Shown here in pieces: positions 44,474-52,016 of a stretch of 64,000 nt of DNA (positions are counted from its first letter, which is position 1; each line of letters opens with the position of its first letter). This DNA is from Ruminococcaceae bacterium FB2012. GTDB taxonomy: Bacteria; Bacillota; Clostridia; Oscillospirales; Ruminococcaceae. The stretch spans positions 62,001 through 126,000 of the forward strand of contig FMXS01000008.1 in the NCBI GenBank assembly GCA_900104495.1. Reading direction: 5' to 3'. The translations under genes were made by a program, and so were the position numbers. The notes beneath the pieces are model-generated. The model made no database searches. It saw only the letters and a program-made list of their open reading frames with translations, and was not told where the DNA came from.

Positions 44474-45511
44474 TCAGACAGTCTTGTAGTTTATCCCGTT
44501 TTCTTTGGCGTATTTTTCGGCGGCGGAGCCGGGGGTGCATTTGAGCACAAAGCCCTCCTTCATGTAACCGAAAGCTTCCTTGCCAATCTCGGTCACGCTG
44601 GCAGGGACCGTGATCTCATCCAAACCCAGACATCCCGAAAAAGCATTCTCTCCGATGCTCTCCAGTCCCTCGGGGAGGTCGAGCTTCGTCAGTTTGGAAT
44701 TGCCGGAGAAGCCGTGTTCGCCTATGCGCTTGAGCCCCGACGGCAGCTTGACGTCCGTGAGAAAATTGCAGTGCGAGAAAGCTCCTTTCTTTATCTCCGT
44801 TACCCCCTCCGGGATCGTGACACTTTCAAAATCCGTTCCGTAAAAGGCGAAATCATCTATATCCGTAAGTGTGGAGGGCAGCGTGATGCTCTTTATCCCG
44901 CTGCACCAGTAAAAGGCACTGTCGCCGATCCTTGTGACGCCTTCGGGTATCTCGATCTCGGCCAGCGAGTTCACCCTGTACATAAAGCAGTTCCCTATCT
45001 CGGTTATCCCCCCGGAGATCACTGCCTTGACCACGCCGCCGGGCAGGGAGTTGCCCTTGCGGTCGGCCTTGCGCTCTGCGGCGTAGATCCATTCGGGGCA
45101 TTCGTCAAAATCGGAGTAGCCCTTCTCCATAAGCCGCCCGAAATCGTTTGGATCCTGCGGCAGAGTATAGTCGTACATCTTCCCGGTGCCGGTAAAGGTC
45201 AGCAGACCTTCGCTGTTCAGCGACCAGGTGATGTTGTCTCCCGCCTCGCCGTGTATCTCCGACACCTCGGGACCCTTCACCTTCGCATCTTCCTCGCTTT
45301 CGGCTTCACTGACGGAGGCGCTTTCGGCTTCACTCTGTACCTCGTCGGCTTGTGAGCTTTCCTCGGCCGCCGGGGATGCGGTGCTTACCTCAGACTTGCT
45401 CTCTTTCCCGCCGGAGGCCTGAGAACTGTCCCCGCTGCCGCAGCCCGTGAGCAGAAGCATACCGGCGCAGAGAAGCGCCGCCGCTCCGGAAATATTCCTG
45501 TATGCTTTCAT
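44474..45511 (-). CDS. BspA-type leucine-rich-repeat surface lipoprotein
   Basis: A 345-residue secreted lipoprotein: signal with lipobox LLTGC (Cys about 24), a Ser/Glu/Ala linker (about 25-80), then a domain containing about six LRR_5 repeats of 22-23 residues (patterns such as ITEIGNCFMYRVNSLAEIEI, RIGDSAFYWCSGIKSITLPS, EIKKGAFSHCNFLTDVKLPS, SIGENAFSGCLGLDEITVPA). BspA-like repeats mediate adhesion or protein binding at the surface of gut and oral anaerobes. Single gene, divergent from spoVAD, with its own terminator. Confidence 0.88.
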   Translation of the reverse strand: MKAYRNISGAAALLCAGMLLLTGCGSGDSSQASGGKESKSEVSTASPAAEESSQADEVQSEAESASVSEAESEEDAKVKGPEVSEIHGEAGDNITWSLNSEGLLTFTGTGKMYDYTLPQDPNDFGRLMEKGYSDFDECPEWIYAAERKADRKGNSLPGGVVKAVISGGITEIGNCFMYRVNSLAEIEIPEGVTRIGDSAFYWCSGIKSITLPSTLTDIDDFAFYGTDFESVTIPEGVTEIKKGAFSHCNFLTDVKLPSGLKRIGEHGFSGNSKLTKLDLPEGLESIGENAFSGCLGLDEITVPASVTEIGKEAFGYMKEGFVLKCTPGSAAEKYAKENGINYKTV

Positions 45512-45698
45512 ATCCTGTTCCTCCCTTGCCCCCGGACGCTCAAACTCTGAGCCCGGGAGATCTGTCTTCCAATGTATTTTAACTCAAAGTTGTTACGGCA
45601 ATGTTTATTTTACCGTAAAAAACGATGAACATACCGCATAATCACGGCGAGGCGGTCAATAATATCTCCAAAGACAATTATTGAACGGAGGTATCATT

Positions 45699-46742
45699 TT
45701 GAAAGGCAATACCGTGTTTTTCAGTTCATCGCCCGCTGTCGCCAGCTCCGCCGCCGTGGGCGGCATCATGGAGGGCAAGGGGCCTATGTCCGACTGCTTC
45801 GACGAGATCAACGAGGACCCCTTCTTCTCCTGCGACACCTTCGAGCAGGGGGAGAGCAAGCTCCTCAAACAGACGGTGCTCCGCGCTTTGGATAAGGGCA
45901 GCCTCACCAGCCGGCAGATAGACGTTATGTTCGGCGGGGACCTCCTTAATCAGTGCGTCGGCACCACCTACGGCATCCGGGACCTGGACATCCCCTTTCT
46001 GGGGATATACGGCGCCTGCTCCACCGTCACCGAGGGACTTCTGCTGTCCTCTCTTTTTGTGGACGGAGGATATGCCTCGCGGGCGCTGGCAGTCACATCC
46101 TCCCACTTCTGCGCCGCCGAGCGCCAGTACAGATTTCCCCTCAACTACGGAGGACAGCGCACGCCGACCTCCCAGTACACCGCCACCGCCGCGGGAGCGC
46201 TGGTGGTGTCCGCCGAGAGACTTCCCCCCTACGTCCGGGCCGCCACCGTCGGCAAGGTTGTGGACATGGGCGTGACCGATGCCGCCAATATGGGGGCGGC
46301 TATGGCTCCCGCCGCTTACAGCAGCATCCGCCGCTTCCTGGACGACACCGGCCTCAGACCGGAGTTCTTCGACGCTATCGTCACCGGGGACCTGGGGAAA
46401 GTCGGGAGCCGTCTGCTCTGCGAGCTTTTCGACCGCGACGGCATAGACATCCGCTCTCTCCACCGGGACTGCGGCACCATGCTCTACTCCTTCGACAAGC
46501 AGGACGTCCACGCGGGAGCCTCTGGAGCGGGATGCGCGGCAAGTATGCTCTGCGGGTTCTTCGTGCCCAAACTCCGAAGCGGGGAGTTCAGAAACATCCT
46601 CTTTGCGGCCACGGGAGCCCTGCTCTCCCCCACGGTGAACGCCCAAGGGGAGTCGATACCGTCCATATCCCACGCGGTATGGCTATCCTACGAAAACGGC
46701 AGTGTGCCGGACATCAGATTCAAGCGGGGGAGGGTGAACTGA
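45699..46742 (+). CDS. spoVAD: Stage V sporulation protein AD
   Basis: A 347-residue thiolase-fold protein of the dipicolinic-acid channel that loads DPA into the forespore. Typical segments: NTVFFSSSPAVASSAAVGGI, MEGKGPMSDCFDE, GGDLLNQC, GIYGACSTVTEGLLL, SSHFCAAERQYRFPLNYGGQ and HAGASGAGCAAS. TTG 45699 is chosen because ACGGAGGT precedes it by the right distance. spoVAE follows with no gap. The usual partner spoVAC, normally just upstream, is missing: upstream lies a divergent LRR gene. Confidence 0.95.
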   Translation: MKGNTVFFSSSPAVASSAAVGGIMEGKGPMSDCFDEINEDPFFSCDTFEQGESKLLKQTVLRALDKGSLTSRQIDVMFGGDLLNQCVGTTYGIRDLDIPFLGIYGACSTVTEGLLLSSLFVDGGYASRALAVTSSHFCAAERQYRFPLNYGGQRTPTSQYTATAAGALVVSAERLPPYVRAATVGKVVDMGVTDAANMGAAMAPAAYSSIRRFLDDTGLRPEFFDAIVTGDLGKVGSRLLCELFDRDGIDIRSLHRDCGTMLYSFDKQDVHAGASGAGCAASMLCGFFVPKLRSGEFRNILFAATGALLSPTVNAQGESIPSISHAVWLSYENGSVPDIRFKRGRVN

Positions 46743-47099
46743 ATGGAATTTCTTCGTGCATTTGCGGTAGGCGGAGCGATCTGCGCGGTGGGACAGATAC
46801 TGATAGACAAGACCCGTCTGACTCCCGCGAGGATACTGGTATCCTTTGTGGTAGCGGGCGTGATCCTGTCGGCGGCGGGGATATACGGGCCTATCCGGGA
46901 CTTTGCGGGAGCGGGAGCGTCGGTGCCTCTGACGGGCTTCGGGCATCTGCTTGCCGAAGGCGTGAAGGATGCGGTAGAGGAAAAGGGCTTCATCGGCATT
47001 TTCACGGGCAGTCTGACAGCCTGCTCGGCGGGCCTTACGGCGGCGATGGTATTTTCCTTCACAGCGGCGCTGTTTGCGAAGAGCAGGCAGAAGCAATGA
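46743..47099 (+). CDS. spoVAE: Stage V sporulation protein AE
   Basis: A 118-residue membrane protein with about four hydrophobic helices. Segments FAVGGAICAVGQILIDKT, TPARILVSFVVAGVILSAAG, and FGHLLAEGVKDAVEEKGFIG plus SLTACSAGLTAAM are those of SpoVAE(b), a component of the forespore DPA channel. It begins immediately after the spoVAD stop codon and precedes the SASP gene on the same strand by 110 bp. Confidence 0.93.
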   Translation: MEFLRAFAVGGAICAVGQILIDKTRLTPARILVSFVVAGVILSAAGIYGPIRDFAGAGASVPLTGFGHLLAEGVKDAVEEKGFIGIFTGSLTACSAGLTAAMVFSFTAALFAKSRQKQ

Positions 47100-47213
47100 A
47101 TGATGAATTCATCCCGTGATAGTTAGAATTATCAAAAATTACCTGTAATAAAAACAGTCACGGCGCACAAACTACTAAAGCAAACCCGAAAAAAAGACAA
47201 AGGAGTGTAAACG

Positions 47214-47402
47214 ATGAAAGGCATCACAACTCAGCAGGGCAGAGACACCCTCAACAGATTCAAGATGGAAGCAGCCAGCGAGGTAGGCGTTAACCTCAAG
47301 CAGGGCTACAACGGCGACCTCACCTCCCGCGAGGCCGGTTCCGTCGGCGGTCAGATGGTCAAGAAGATGATCGATTCCTACAAGCAGCAGGGCCGCAGCT
47401 AA
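47214..47402 (+). CDS. Small acid-soluble spore protein, alpha/beta type
   Basis: A 62-residue DNA-coating protein of dormant spores. The GPR protease site region FKMEAASEVGV and the DNA-binding LTSREAGSVGGQMVKKMIDS are the hallmark SASP blocks. AAAGGAG lies upstream. Its presence is direct evidence for endospore formation. A convergent terminator follows. Confidence 0.95.
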   Translation: MKGITTQQGRDTLNRFKMEAASEVGVNLKQGYNGDLTSREAGSVGGQMVKKMIDSYKQQGRS

Positions 47403-47422
47403 GAGCAGGACCCACGCAGCAA

Positions 47423-47453
47423 AAAACGGCTCCCCGATCGGGGGGCCGTTTTT
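47423..47453. terminator. Convergent terminator between the SASP and rqcP genes
   Basis: AAAACGGCTCCCC / GGGGGGCCGTTTTT stem with GATC loop; A-run on one side and T-run on the other make it bidirectional. The rqcP stop codon abuts it. Confidence 0.88.
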
Positions 47454-47695
47454 CATTCGATAACGGTGTAGTTCTCGGCGGCGTTTTCCTTGGTGGCGTA
47501 TTCGCTGACAGCCAGCACCTTCACCTTCAAAGGTTTCTGCCCGAGACAGATGGTGATGACATCCCCGACTTTTACATCGTAGGATGCGCGGGCAGGCTTG
47601 TCATTCACCAGCACCCGTCCCGCATCGCAGGCCTCGTTGGCCACGGTGCGCCGCTTTATAAGACGGGTGATCTTTAAGTATTTGTCAAGACGCAT
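47453..47695 (-). CDS. rqcP: RqcP/YabO S4-domain RNA-binding protein
   Basis: An 80-residue protein that is essentially one S4 domain: MRLDKYLKITRLIKRRTVAN, GRVLVNDKPARASYDVKVGD, ITICLG. RqcP binds stalled 50S subunits and works with RqcH in C-terminal alanine tailing of incomplete chains. ATG 47695 follows AAAGGAG; the longer in-frame extension to 47776 lies in repeat-derived sequence. Its position near hup and mazG follows the conserved mazG-hup-yabO order of Firmicutes, here interrupted by about 400 bp. Confidence 0.92.
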   Translation of the reverse strand: MRLDKYLKITRLIKRRTVANEACDAGRVLVNDKPARASYDVKVGDVITICLGQKPLKVKVLAVSEYATKENAAENYTVIE

Positions 47696-47737
47696 TGTTT
47701 TATTTCTCCTTTCAGATATAATGAACACAGTGCGGAA

Positions 47738-47850
47738 GGAAAGCTTGTTTTGCGGCGGGGTCATTCGTAGGTTCAAAACATTCTTTCTCGCCCAAGCGTG
47801 GGGGCAAAAAACCTACATAGCCTCACGCCCAAATCGGGGGCAGGTTTTAA
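47738..47850 (+). repeat. Degenerate fragment of the composite repeat
   Basis: Contains TGCGGCGGGGTC, TTCTTTCTCGCCCAAGCGTGGG and CCTACATAGCCTCACGCCCA followed by ATCGGGGGCAGGTTTT, recognisable but diverged forms of the proximal and distal modules. It lies upstream of rqcP. Confidence 0.45.
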
Positions 47851-48062
47851 CAAAAGAGGAAAAACCATAAACGACCCAACGTAGTTAAGAGCAAACGCAC
47901 CAACGTAGTAAACCCTCAAACGAACCACCGTGTCAAGAATGCGAGAGTCCAAGTTACATAACGAAAAGCCGTCCGCGACGCGGCGCTAACACCACATCAC
48001 GAACCAAACCCAAGCGCCCAAAGGGCGCGCAGCGTGAACTAAAAAAACGCGCAGCGTGAACT
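47851..48062. other. Gene-free stretch of unusual composition with short direct repeats
   Basis: About 210 bp without an open frame or promoter. Features seen: two copies of CCAACGTAGTNAA (about 47878 and 47902), and a tandem pair of a 22-bp unit GCGCAGCGTGAACTAAAAAA at about 48021-48064 just before the hup terminator. No structure typical of a known RNA gene was recognised. Confidence 0.5.
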
Positions 48063-48063
48063 A

Positions 48064-48094
48064 AAAAAAGCCCGGCCGTTGGGGTCGGGCTTTT
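48064..48094 (-). terminator. Terminator of hup
   Basis: On the minus strand AAAAAGCCCGACC / GGCCGGGCTTTTTTT with a short loop, seven bases past the hup stop. Confidence 0.88.
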
Positions 48095-48100
48095 TGCTGC

Positions 48101-48376
48101 TTACTTGTTTACAGCGTCCTTGAGAGCCTTGCCGGCCTTGAAGGCGGGGACCTTCTTAGCGGGGATCTTGATAACCTCATGTGTCTGAGGATTCTTGCCT
48201 TCCTTAGCAGCTCTCTGGCGGGTCTCGAATGTGCCGAAGCCAACGAGTGTTACCTTATCGCCGTTAACGAGCACGTCAGTGATAACGTCAACTACGGTAG
48301 AAAGAGCCTTTTCAGCGTCCTTCTTGGTGTAGCCGCCCTTTGCAGCAACTGCGGCGATGAGTTCAGCCTTTGTCAT
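48101..48376 (-). CDS. hup: HU-family DNA-binding protein
   Basis: A 91-residue nucleoid protein. MTKAELIAAVAAKGGYTKKDAEKAL, VTLVGFGTFETRQRAAKEGKNPQT (beta-arm with the conserved GFGTF and RxxRxGxNPQT pattern) and KVPAFKAGKALKDAVN are complete. Binds and bends DNA as a dimer. GGGAGG precedes the ATG; codon use is strongly biased as expected for an abundant protein. Confidence 0.98.
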   Translation of the reverse strand: MTKAELIAAVAAKGGYTKKDAEKALSTVVDVITDVLVNGDKVTLVGFGTFETRQRAAKEGKNPQTHEVIKIPAKKVPAFKAGKALKDAVNK

Positions 48377-48439
48377 GTCATTTACCTCCCTATTTAAGAT
48401 GATAATAATTATATTAACGATCCTCAGCTTTGACGATCA

Positions 48440-49201
48440 TTAATTGTCGGTGTCAAACAGCCCCGGGGCTTGTCCCGAAAGGGCTTTGCCGGAGTTCTCG
48501 GCCTCCTCGAAGCGGCGGACGAAGCTGTCGCATTCGTAGCCCAAAGCCTCTTCGGCATCCACGCCCGTGAGCCTTGCCAGCTCGGCGCAGAGCAGGAGCA
48601 TATTCCCGAAAGCCTTGTCCTGCGGGGCATCGGAAGACTCTATCTCGCATAGCCTGCGGCGGATAAGCTCTATCGCCTGTTCCTTGCCTTCAAGGTCGGC
48701 GCCTGCGCGGTTTGCCCGCTTGGTGAGCTTCTGAGCCCGCATCAGCGATGGGAACACCTTCGGCACGCTTTTGAGGGTGTCGGTGAAAGTCTCCTGATGC
48801 TTTTCGTCTTTCTTGATAGCGTCCCAGTTAGTGAGGACTTTGTCCACGGTGTCGGCCTTTACGTCTCCGAAAACGTGGGGATGCCGGATTATCAGCTTCT
48901 TGCAGACCTCGTCTGCCACGGCGTCAAGGTCGAAATTGCCGGACTCGGTCTCTATCTGAGCGTGGAACACCACCTGGAGCAGCACGTCCCCCAACTCCTC
49001 CCGGAGCATAGCGGGGTCATCGCAGTCGATGGCCTCCAGCACCTCGTAGACCTCTTCAAGCAGATCCTTGCGGATGCTCTGATGAGTCTGCACCTTATCC
49101 CAGGGGCAGCCGTTTTCGCTTCTCAGCACCTTGACGATATCCGCCAGGTCGTACACATTATAGCTGTCCTTGGCGAGCAGCCTGTCTATCAGCTCCTGCA
49201 A
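48440..49201 (-). CDS. mazG: MazG nucleotide pyrophosphohydrolase
   Basis: About 253 residues. The MazG core begins LRSENGCPWDKVQTHQSIRK, with the metal-binding EEVYEVLEAI and EELGDVLLQVVFHAQI helices (ExxE...ExxD); a second, MazG-like half spans about residues 160-240 (VFPSLMRAQKLTKRANRAG, ELARLTGVDAEEALGYECDSFVRRF). It hydrolyses NTPs and dNTPs to monophosphates. TTG 49201 is preferred because AAGGGA lies eight bases upstream; TTG 49222 is also in frame but lies within about ten bases of the predicted transcript start. Located next to hup as in many Firmicutes. Confidence 0.9.
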   Translation of the reverse strand: MQELIDRLLAKDSYNVYDLADIVKVLRSENGCPWDKVQTHQSIRKDLLEEVYEVLEAIDCDDPAMLREELGDVLLQVVFHAQIETESGNFDLDAVADEVCKKLIIRHPHVFGDVKADTVDKVLTNWDAIKKDEKHQETFTDTLKSVPKVFPSLMRAQKLTKRANRAGADLEGKEQAIELIRRRLCEIESSDAPQDKAFGNMLLLCAELARLTGVDAEEALGYECDSFVRRFEEAENSGKALSGQAPGLFDTDN

Positions 49202-49238
49202 GCTATCATTTCCCTTCGGCAAAAAAGCTATCCTATAT

Positions 49239-49267
49239 ATAATAACCTATATTTCCGAAAAATTCAA
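49239..49267 (-). promoter_or_regulatory. sigma-A promoter of mazG
   Basis: Minus-strand TTGAAT (49262-49267) and TATTAT (49239-49244), 17-bp spacer, about 40 bp from the chosen start. Confidence 0.7.
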
Positions 49268-49369
49268 TAGGTTTTCCGGAATTTTTTGAAATATTTTTTT
49301 ATCCTGTCACTTTGCTCATCGGGAAGCAAAGAATAATGAATAATATTGGCGAGATATGCTCCACGTCAG

Positions 49370-49878
49370 AGGTGCATCCGAAGGGGTTCGGGGGCGACCG
49401 GAAAGCCCCCGAATTGGGGCGGGAGCATACGTTGGGATTCTGCTCCACGTTACGGGCGGAGCAGGAAGCCGGGCAGGTTCCCGGCTTGCGCCCTTCATTT
49501 AGTTCGTCGGGGAACGGAAAGACGCTCCCGTTGGTCGCTGTTTCCTGCGAGTGCAGGAGGACACCTTTCCCCGGCGCTGAGTATGATTTGTCCACGAAAA
49601 AAAGAGCAGGAAAACGGCTTTGTTTCCCTACTCTTTTATTGTGCAGCGCCGGGGTCGTCGCTGACGCGCCGAGTGGGACGCTGTCCCACGCCCTGCTGGG
49701 GCCAGCCCCAGACCCCGCCAAGGGCTACCGCGCCCTTGGATGGGCGGAATGCGCTTCGCGTTTGGGGTTACAGCTTTGTTCGGTCCCGCCGCATCACTAT
49801 CTTTTTTCCTGCACTCCGTCGCTTGCGGCGGAATTGCGCCGCCCGCGCTCGGGCCAGGGGCACGCCCCTGCCGGCGCT
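49370..49878 (-). repeat. Composite intergenic repeat, copy 10
   Basis: Begins three bases past the plsX stop on the minus strand, sense to it: GCCGGCAGGGGCGTGCCCCT, CCCGAGCGCGGGCGGCGC, AATTCCGCCGCAAGCGACGG, the CCAAGGGCGCGGTAGCCC module, GGCGCTGCAC with an AGAGTAGG / CCTGCTCTTTTTTT hairpin, GCACTCGCAGGAAACAGCG, and the distal ATTCGGGGGCTTTCC end. The mazG promoter region begins about 100 bp away on the far side of a GAATAATGAATAAT tract. Confidence 0.85.
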
Positions 49879-49880
49879 CG

Positions 49881-50828
49881 TTACTTCTTAAACATCATCG
49901 CTATTTTCTCATTCAGCCCGTTCTTCGCCAGCCTGTACCCCGTGAGAATGATGTTCTTAACCGTCTCACTGTCCGCCGCTCCGTGGCCTTTCACTATGGG
50001 AAGCCCCGTCCCCAGAAGTACCGCCCCGCCTTGGGTGTTGTAGTCGTATTTCCGGTAGATGCGGTCAAGCGCTTCTCCGCTCAGTCCCGATGCCCGAAGC
50101 TCCGCGATAACTGCCTTCGCCGCGCCTTCTACCGTCTTCAGCAGGATGTTCCCCGAGAAACCGTCGCAGACGATAACGTCCGCTTCACCGTTCAGAACAT
50201 TGTGTCCCTCTACATTGCCGATAAACTCCGGCACCGATTCTCTCAGCAGAGCGTTGGCCTTCTTCACAACTTCGCTGCCCTTCTTGTCCTCCGCACCGTT
50301 GGATAAAAGCCCTACTTTCGGGCTTTCCGTGCCCGCCGCTTTCATGTAGGCTATCCCCATGCGGGCAAAATCCACCAGCTTTTCAGCGCGGACGTCCACA
50401 TTGGCCCCGCAGTCCACCACGCAGAACGAAGACCCGTCGGGACGGGTAAGCTCCACCGTCAGCATGGGGCTGACTCTTGCAATGCGTCCCAGCATCATCA
50501 CTGCCGCAACGAATATCGCCCCCGTGGGCCCGCAGGTCACGAAGGCACCGATCTCTTTGTCCGAGCGGCAAAGCTCCATTCCCCGCACCAGTGAGGAGTT
50601 TTTCCTGGCCTTGAAGGCCTCGGAGGGGTCCTCGCCGTTGGTGATGACCTCCGGGGCGTCCACAAGCTCTATGCGCTCCCTGCCTTCCAGCAGGGGAGAG
50701 AGCTGTTTTTTGTCTCCCAGGGCGTATACGAACAGGTCCTCATGCATTTCCGCCGCCCGGATGACCCCTTCCGCAAGTTGGCTCTGGGGCTTGTCCGCGC
50801 CGCCTAAGTCCGCCGCTATCTTTATCAT
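49881..50828 (-). CDS. PlsX-family acyl-ACP:phosphate acyltransferase, divergent
   Basis: A 315-residue member of the PlsX family, which turns acyl-ACP into acyl-phosphate for glycerolipid synthesis. Family landmarks: RIELVDAPEVITNGEDPSEAF, KNSSLVRGM, GAFVTCGPTGAIFVAAVMMLGRI, DCGANVDVRAEKLVDFA, GLLSNGAEDKKGS, GNVEGHNVLNGEADVIVCDGFSGNILLK. The normally strict DAMGGD start is changed to AADLGGAD, and the protein is last in an ACP-led operon rather than next to fabD/fabH, so it is probably a specialised paralogue serving that operon's acyl chain. ATG 50828 follows GGAG; the upstream gene's stop overlaps its leader. Confidence 0.85.
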   Translation of the reverse strand: MIKIAADLGGADKPQSQLAEGVIRAAEMHEDLFVYALGDKKQLSPLLEGRERIELVDAPEVITNGEDPSEAFKARKNSSLVRGMELCRSDKEIGAFVTCGPTGAIFVAAVMMLGRIARVSPMLTVELTRPDGSSFCVVDCGANVDVRAEKLVDFARMGIAYMKAAGTESPKVGLLSNGAEDKKGSEVVKKANALLRESVPEFIGNVEGHNVLNGEADVIVCDGFSGNILLKTVEGAAKAVIAELRASGLSGEALDRIYRKYDYNTQGGAVLLGTGLPIVKGHGAADSETVKNIILTGYRLAKNGLNEKIAMMFKK

Positions 50829-50830
50829 TT

Positions 50831-51565
50831 TCACTCCGCACCCTTCTCGTCCTGCCAGAATTTTTCCATAAGCATACGGTATGTCTTTTGGGACAGCACA
50901 GGCTTTTCCAGCGTCTCCACAAGCCCGGGATCTATCTGCCCGACGGCGAACTGCTCCCCGGCCTGCCGGCTGAGGGAGAGTATTTTTTCAAACCGCTGAC
51001 CCGAGCCGGCCTGCGCCAGCGCTTTCAGCTGAGGACAGCAGAATCTTGCGTACTTGTCCTCGCCGATGCAGAGGTCGTACTGTACCTTTATGGGATAGAA
51101 GGCCTCCGCCGACTCCGAGAATCCGCAGGATGCGATGACTGCCAGCCGCTGGCCCTCCCGGGGAGAGCGCAGGGCGTGTCTGCCTGCTTTGATGTTGTCC
51201 AGCTCCTGTCCGCGGAAGGTGCAGAATATCCCCAAAAGCCTGTCGATGACGGTCTTGAGGGTGCCGGGCATCCCGAAGAAGTAGATGGGGAAGGCCATGA
51301 TTATGGTATCTGCGGACAGTATTTTATCCCTCACCATGGGGATAGAGTCGTCCTTGATGACGCAGATGCTCTCGGTGCGTCCCCAGCAGGAGAGGCAGCC
51401 GGTACAGGGCTTGACGTTCAGCTGCGACACATGGATGCACTCCGTCTCGCTGCCGTCCTTGGAAGAAAGCCCCTCCGCGAAGGCGTTCGCCACCCGGAAA
51501 GTAAGGCTCCGCTCCCCCTTGGGACTGCCGTTTATCAAAAGTGTTTTTTTGCTCAAAAGTTTCAT
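50831..51565 (-). CDS. NADPH-dependent FMN reductase / flavodoxin-family protein
   Basis: A 244-residue flavoprotein. The N-terminal phosphate-binding loop is INGSPKGERSLTFRVANAFA, followed by the Cys motif VKPCTGCLSCWG (CxxCxxC, typical of iron-sulfur flavoprotein relatives), the flavin-binding IMAFPIYFFGMPGTLKTVIDR and FCTFRGQELDN. It reduces FMN or an organic acceptor with NAD(P)H. Set within the acyl-chain operon (fabZ stop four bases upstream, plsX just downstream), it could reduce or modify the product, but this is inference. The C-terminal 60 residues are helical and family-atypical. Confidence 0.83.
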   Translation of the reverse strand: MKLLSKKTLLINGSPKGERSLTFRVANAFAEGLSSKDGSETECIHVSQLNVKPCTGCLSCWGRTESICVIKDDSIPMVRDKILSADTIIMAFPIYFFGMPGTLKTVIDRLLGIFCTFRGQELDNIKAGRHALRSPREGQRLAVIASCGFSESAEAFYPIKVQYDLCIGEDKYARFCCPQLKALAQAGSGQRFEKILSLSRQAGEQFAVGQIDPGLVETLEKPVLSQKTYRMLMEKFWQDEKGAE

Positions 51566-51569
51566 CCTT

Positions 51570-52016
51570 TCATCGCTCGTACACCGATCTTCTCTCAACC
51601 TTCGTAAATGTCAGGCTTCCCTTGGCGTGGAGATTGCCGTCCACCCGGACTTCCGCATCGAAGGCGAAAAGGGAGCCGCCTGAGCGTGTCTTTTTCACGC
51701 TTATCTCCAGCCTGTCCCCGGGGATGACCGCTTTCACGAATTTGAAGCCGTCCACTTTGAGCAGGACGTAGAGCTTGTCCGCATCCTCTCCAGAGCTTTC
51801 GATCACCAGCGAGCAGAGCTGTGCGCAGCTCTCGATGATGAGCACTCCCGGCATAATGGGGCTTTCGGGGAAGTGCCCGAGAAAATGGGGCTCGTTGACG
51901 GAAACGCATTTCAGCCCCACGGCGCTCTCGTTGGGGATAAGCTCCGTCACCCTGTCTATCATCTGAAAGGGAGGACGCTGTTTTATCCTTTCGTTGATGC
52001 CGTCAATGTTCATCAT
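51570..52016 (-). CDS. FabZ-like 3-hydroxyacyl-ACP dehydratase
   Basis: A 148-residue hotdog-fold dehydratase. The active site is NEPHFLGHFPESPIMPGVLIIESCAQ, with catalytic His in HFPxxPxMPG and the Glu of the central helix. It removes water from 3-hydroxyacyl-ACP to give the trans-2-enoyl chain. It begins in the stop codon of the ketoreductase gene (ATGATG after GGAGGT) and ends four bases before the flavoprotein start, tightly coupled. Sequence around QLCSLVIESSGEDADK is unlike standard FabZ (GVLAVLAGG), fitting a paralogue dedicated to this operon. Confidence 0.9.
   Translation of the reverse strand: MMNIDGINERIKQRPPFQMIDRVTELIPNESAVGLKCVSVNEPHFLGHFPESPIMPGVLIIESCAQLCSLVIESSGEDADKLYVLLKVDGFKFVKAVIPGDRLEISVKKTRSGGSLFAFDAEVRVDGNLHAKGSLTFTKVERRSVYER

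Noticed and set aside
47144..47177. sigma-G promoter for the SASP gene (TGTAATA ... ACTACTA)
   Set aside because: The -10-like element fits loosely but the spacing is about 20 bp and the -35 does not match; likewise no convincing sigma-G site was found ahead of spoVAD.
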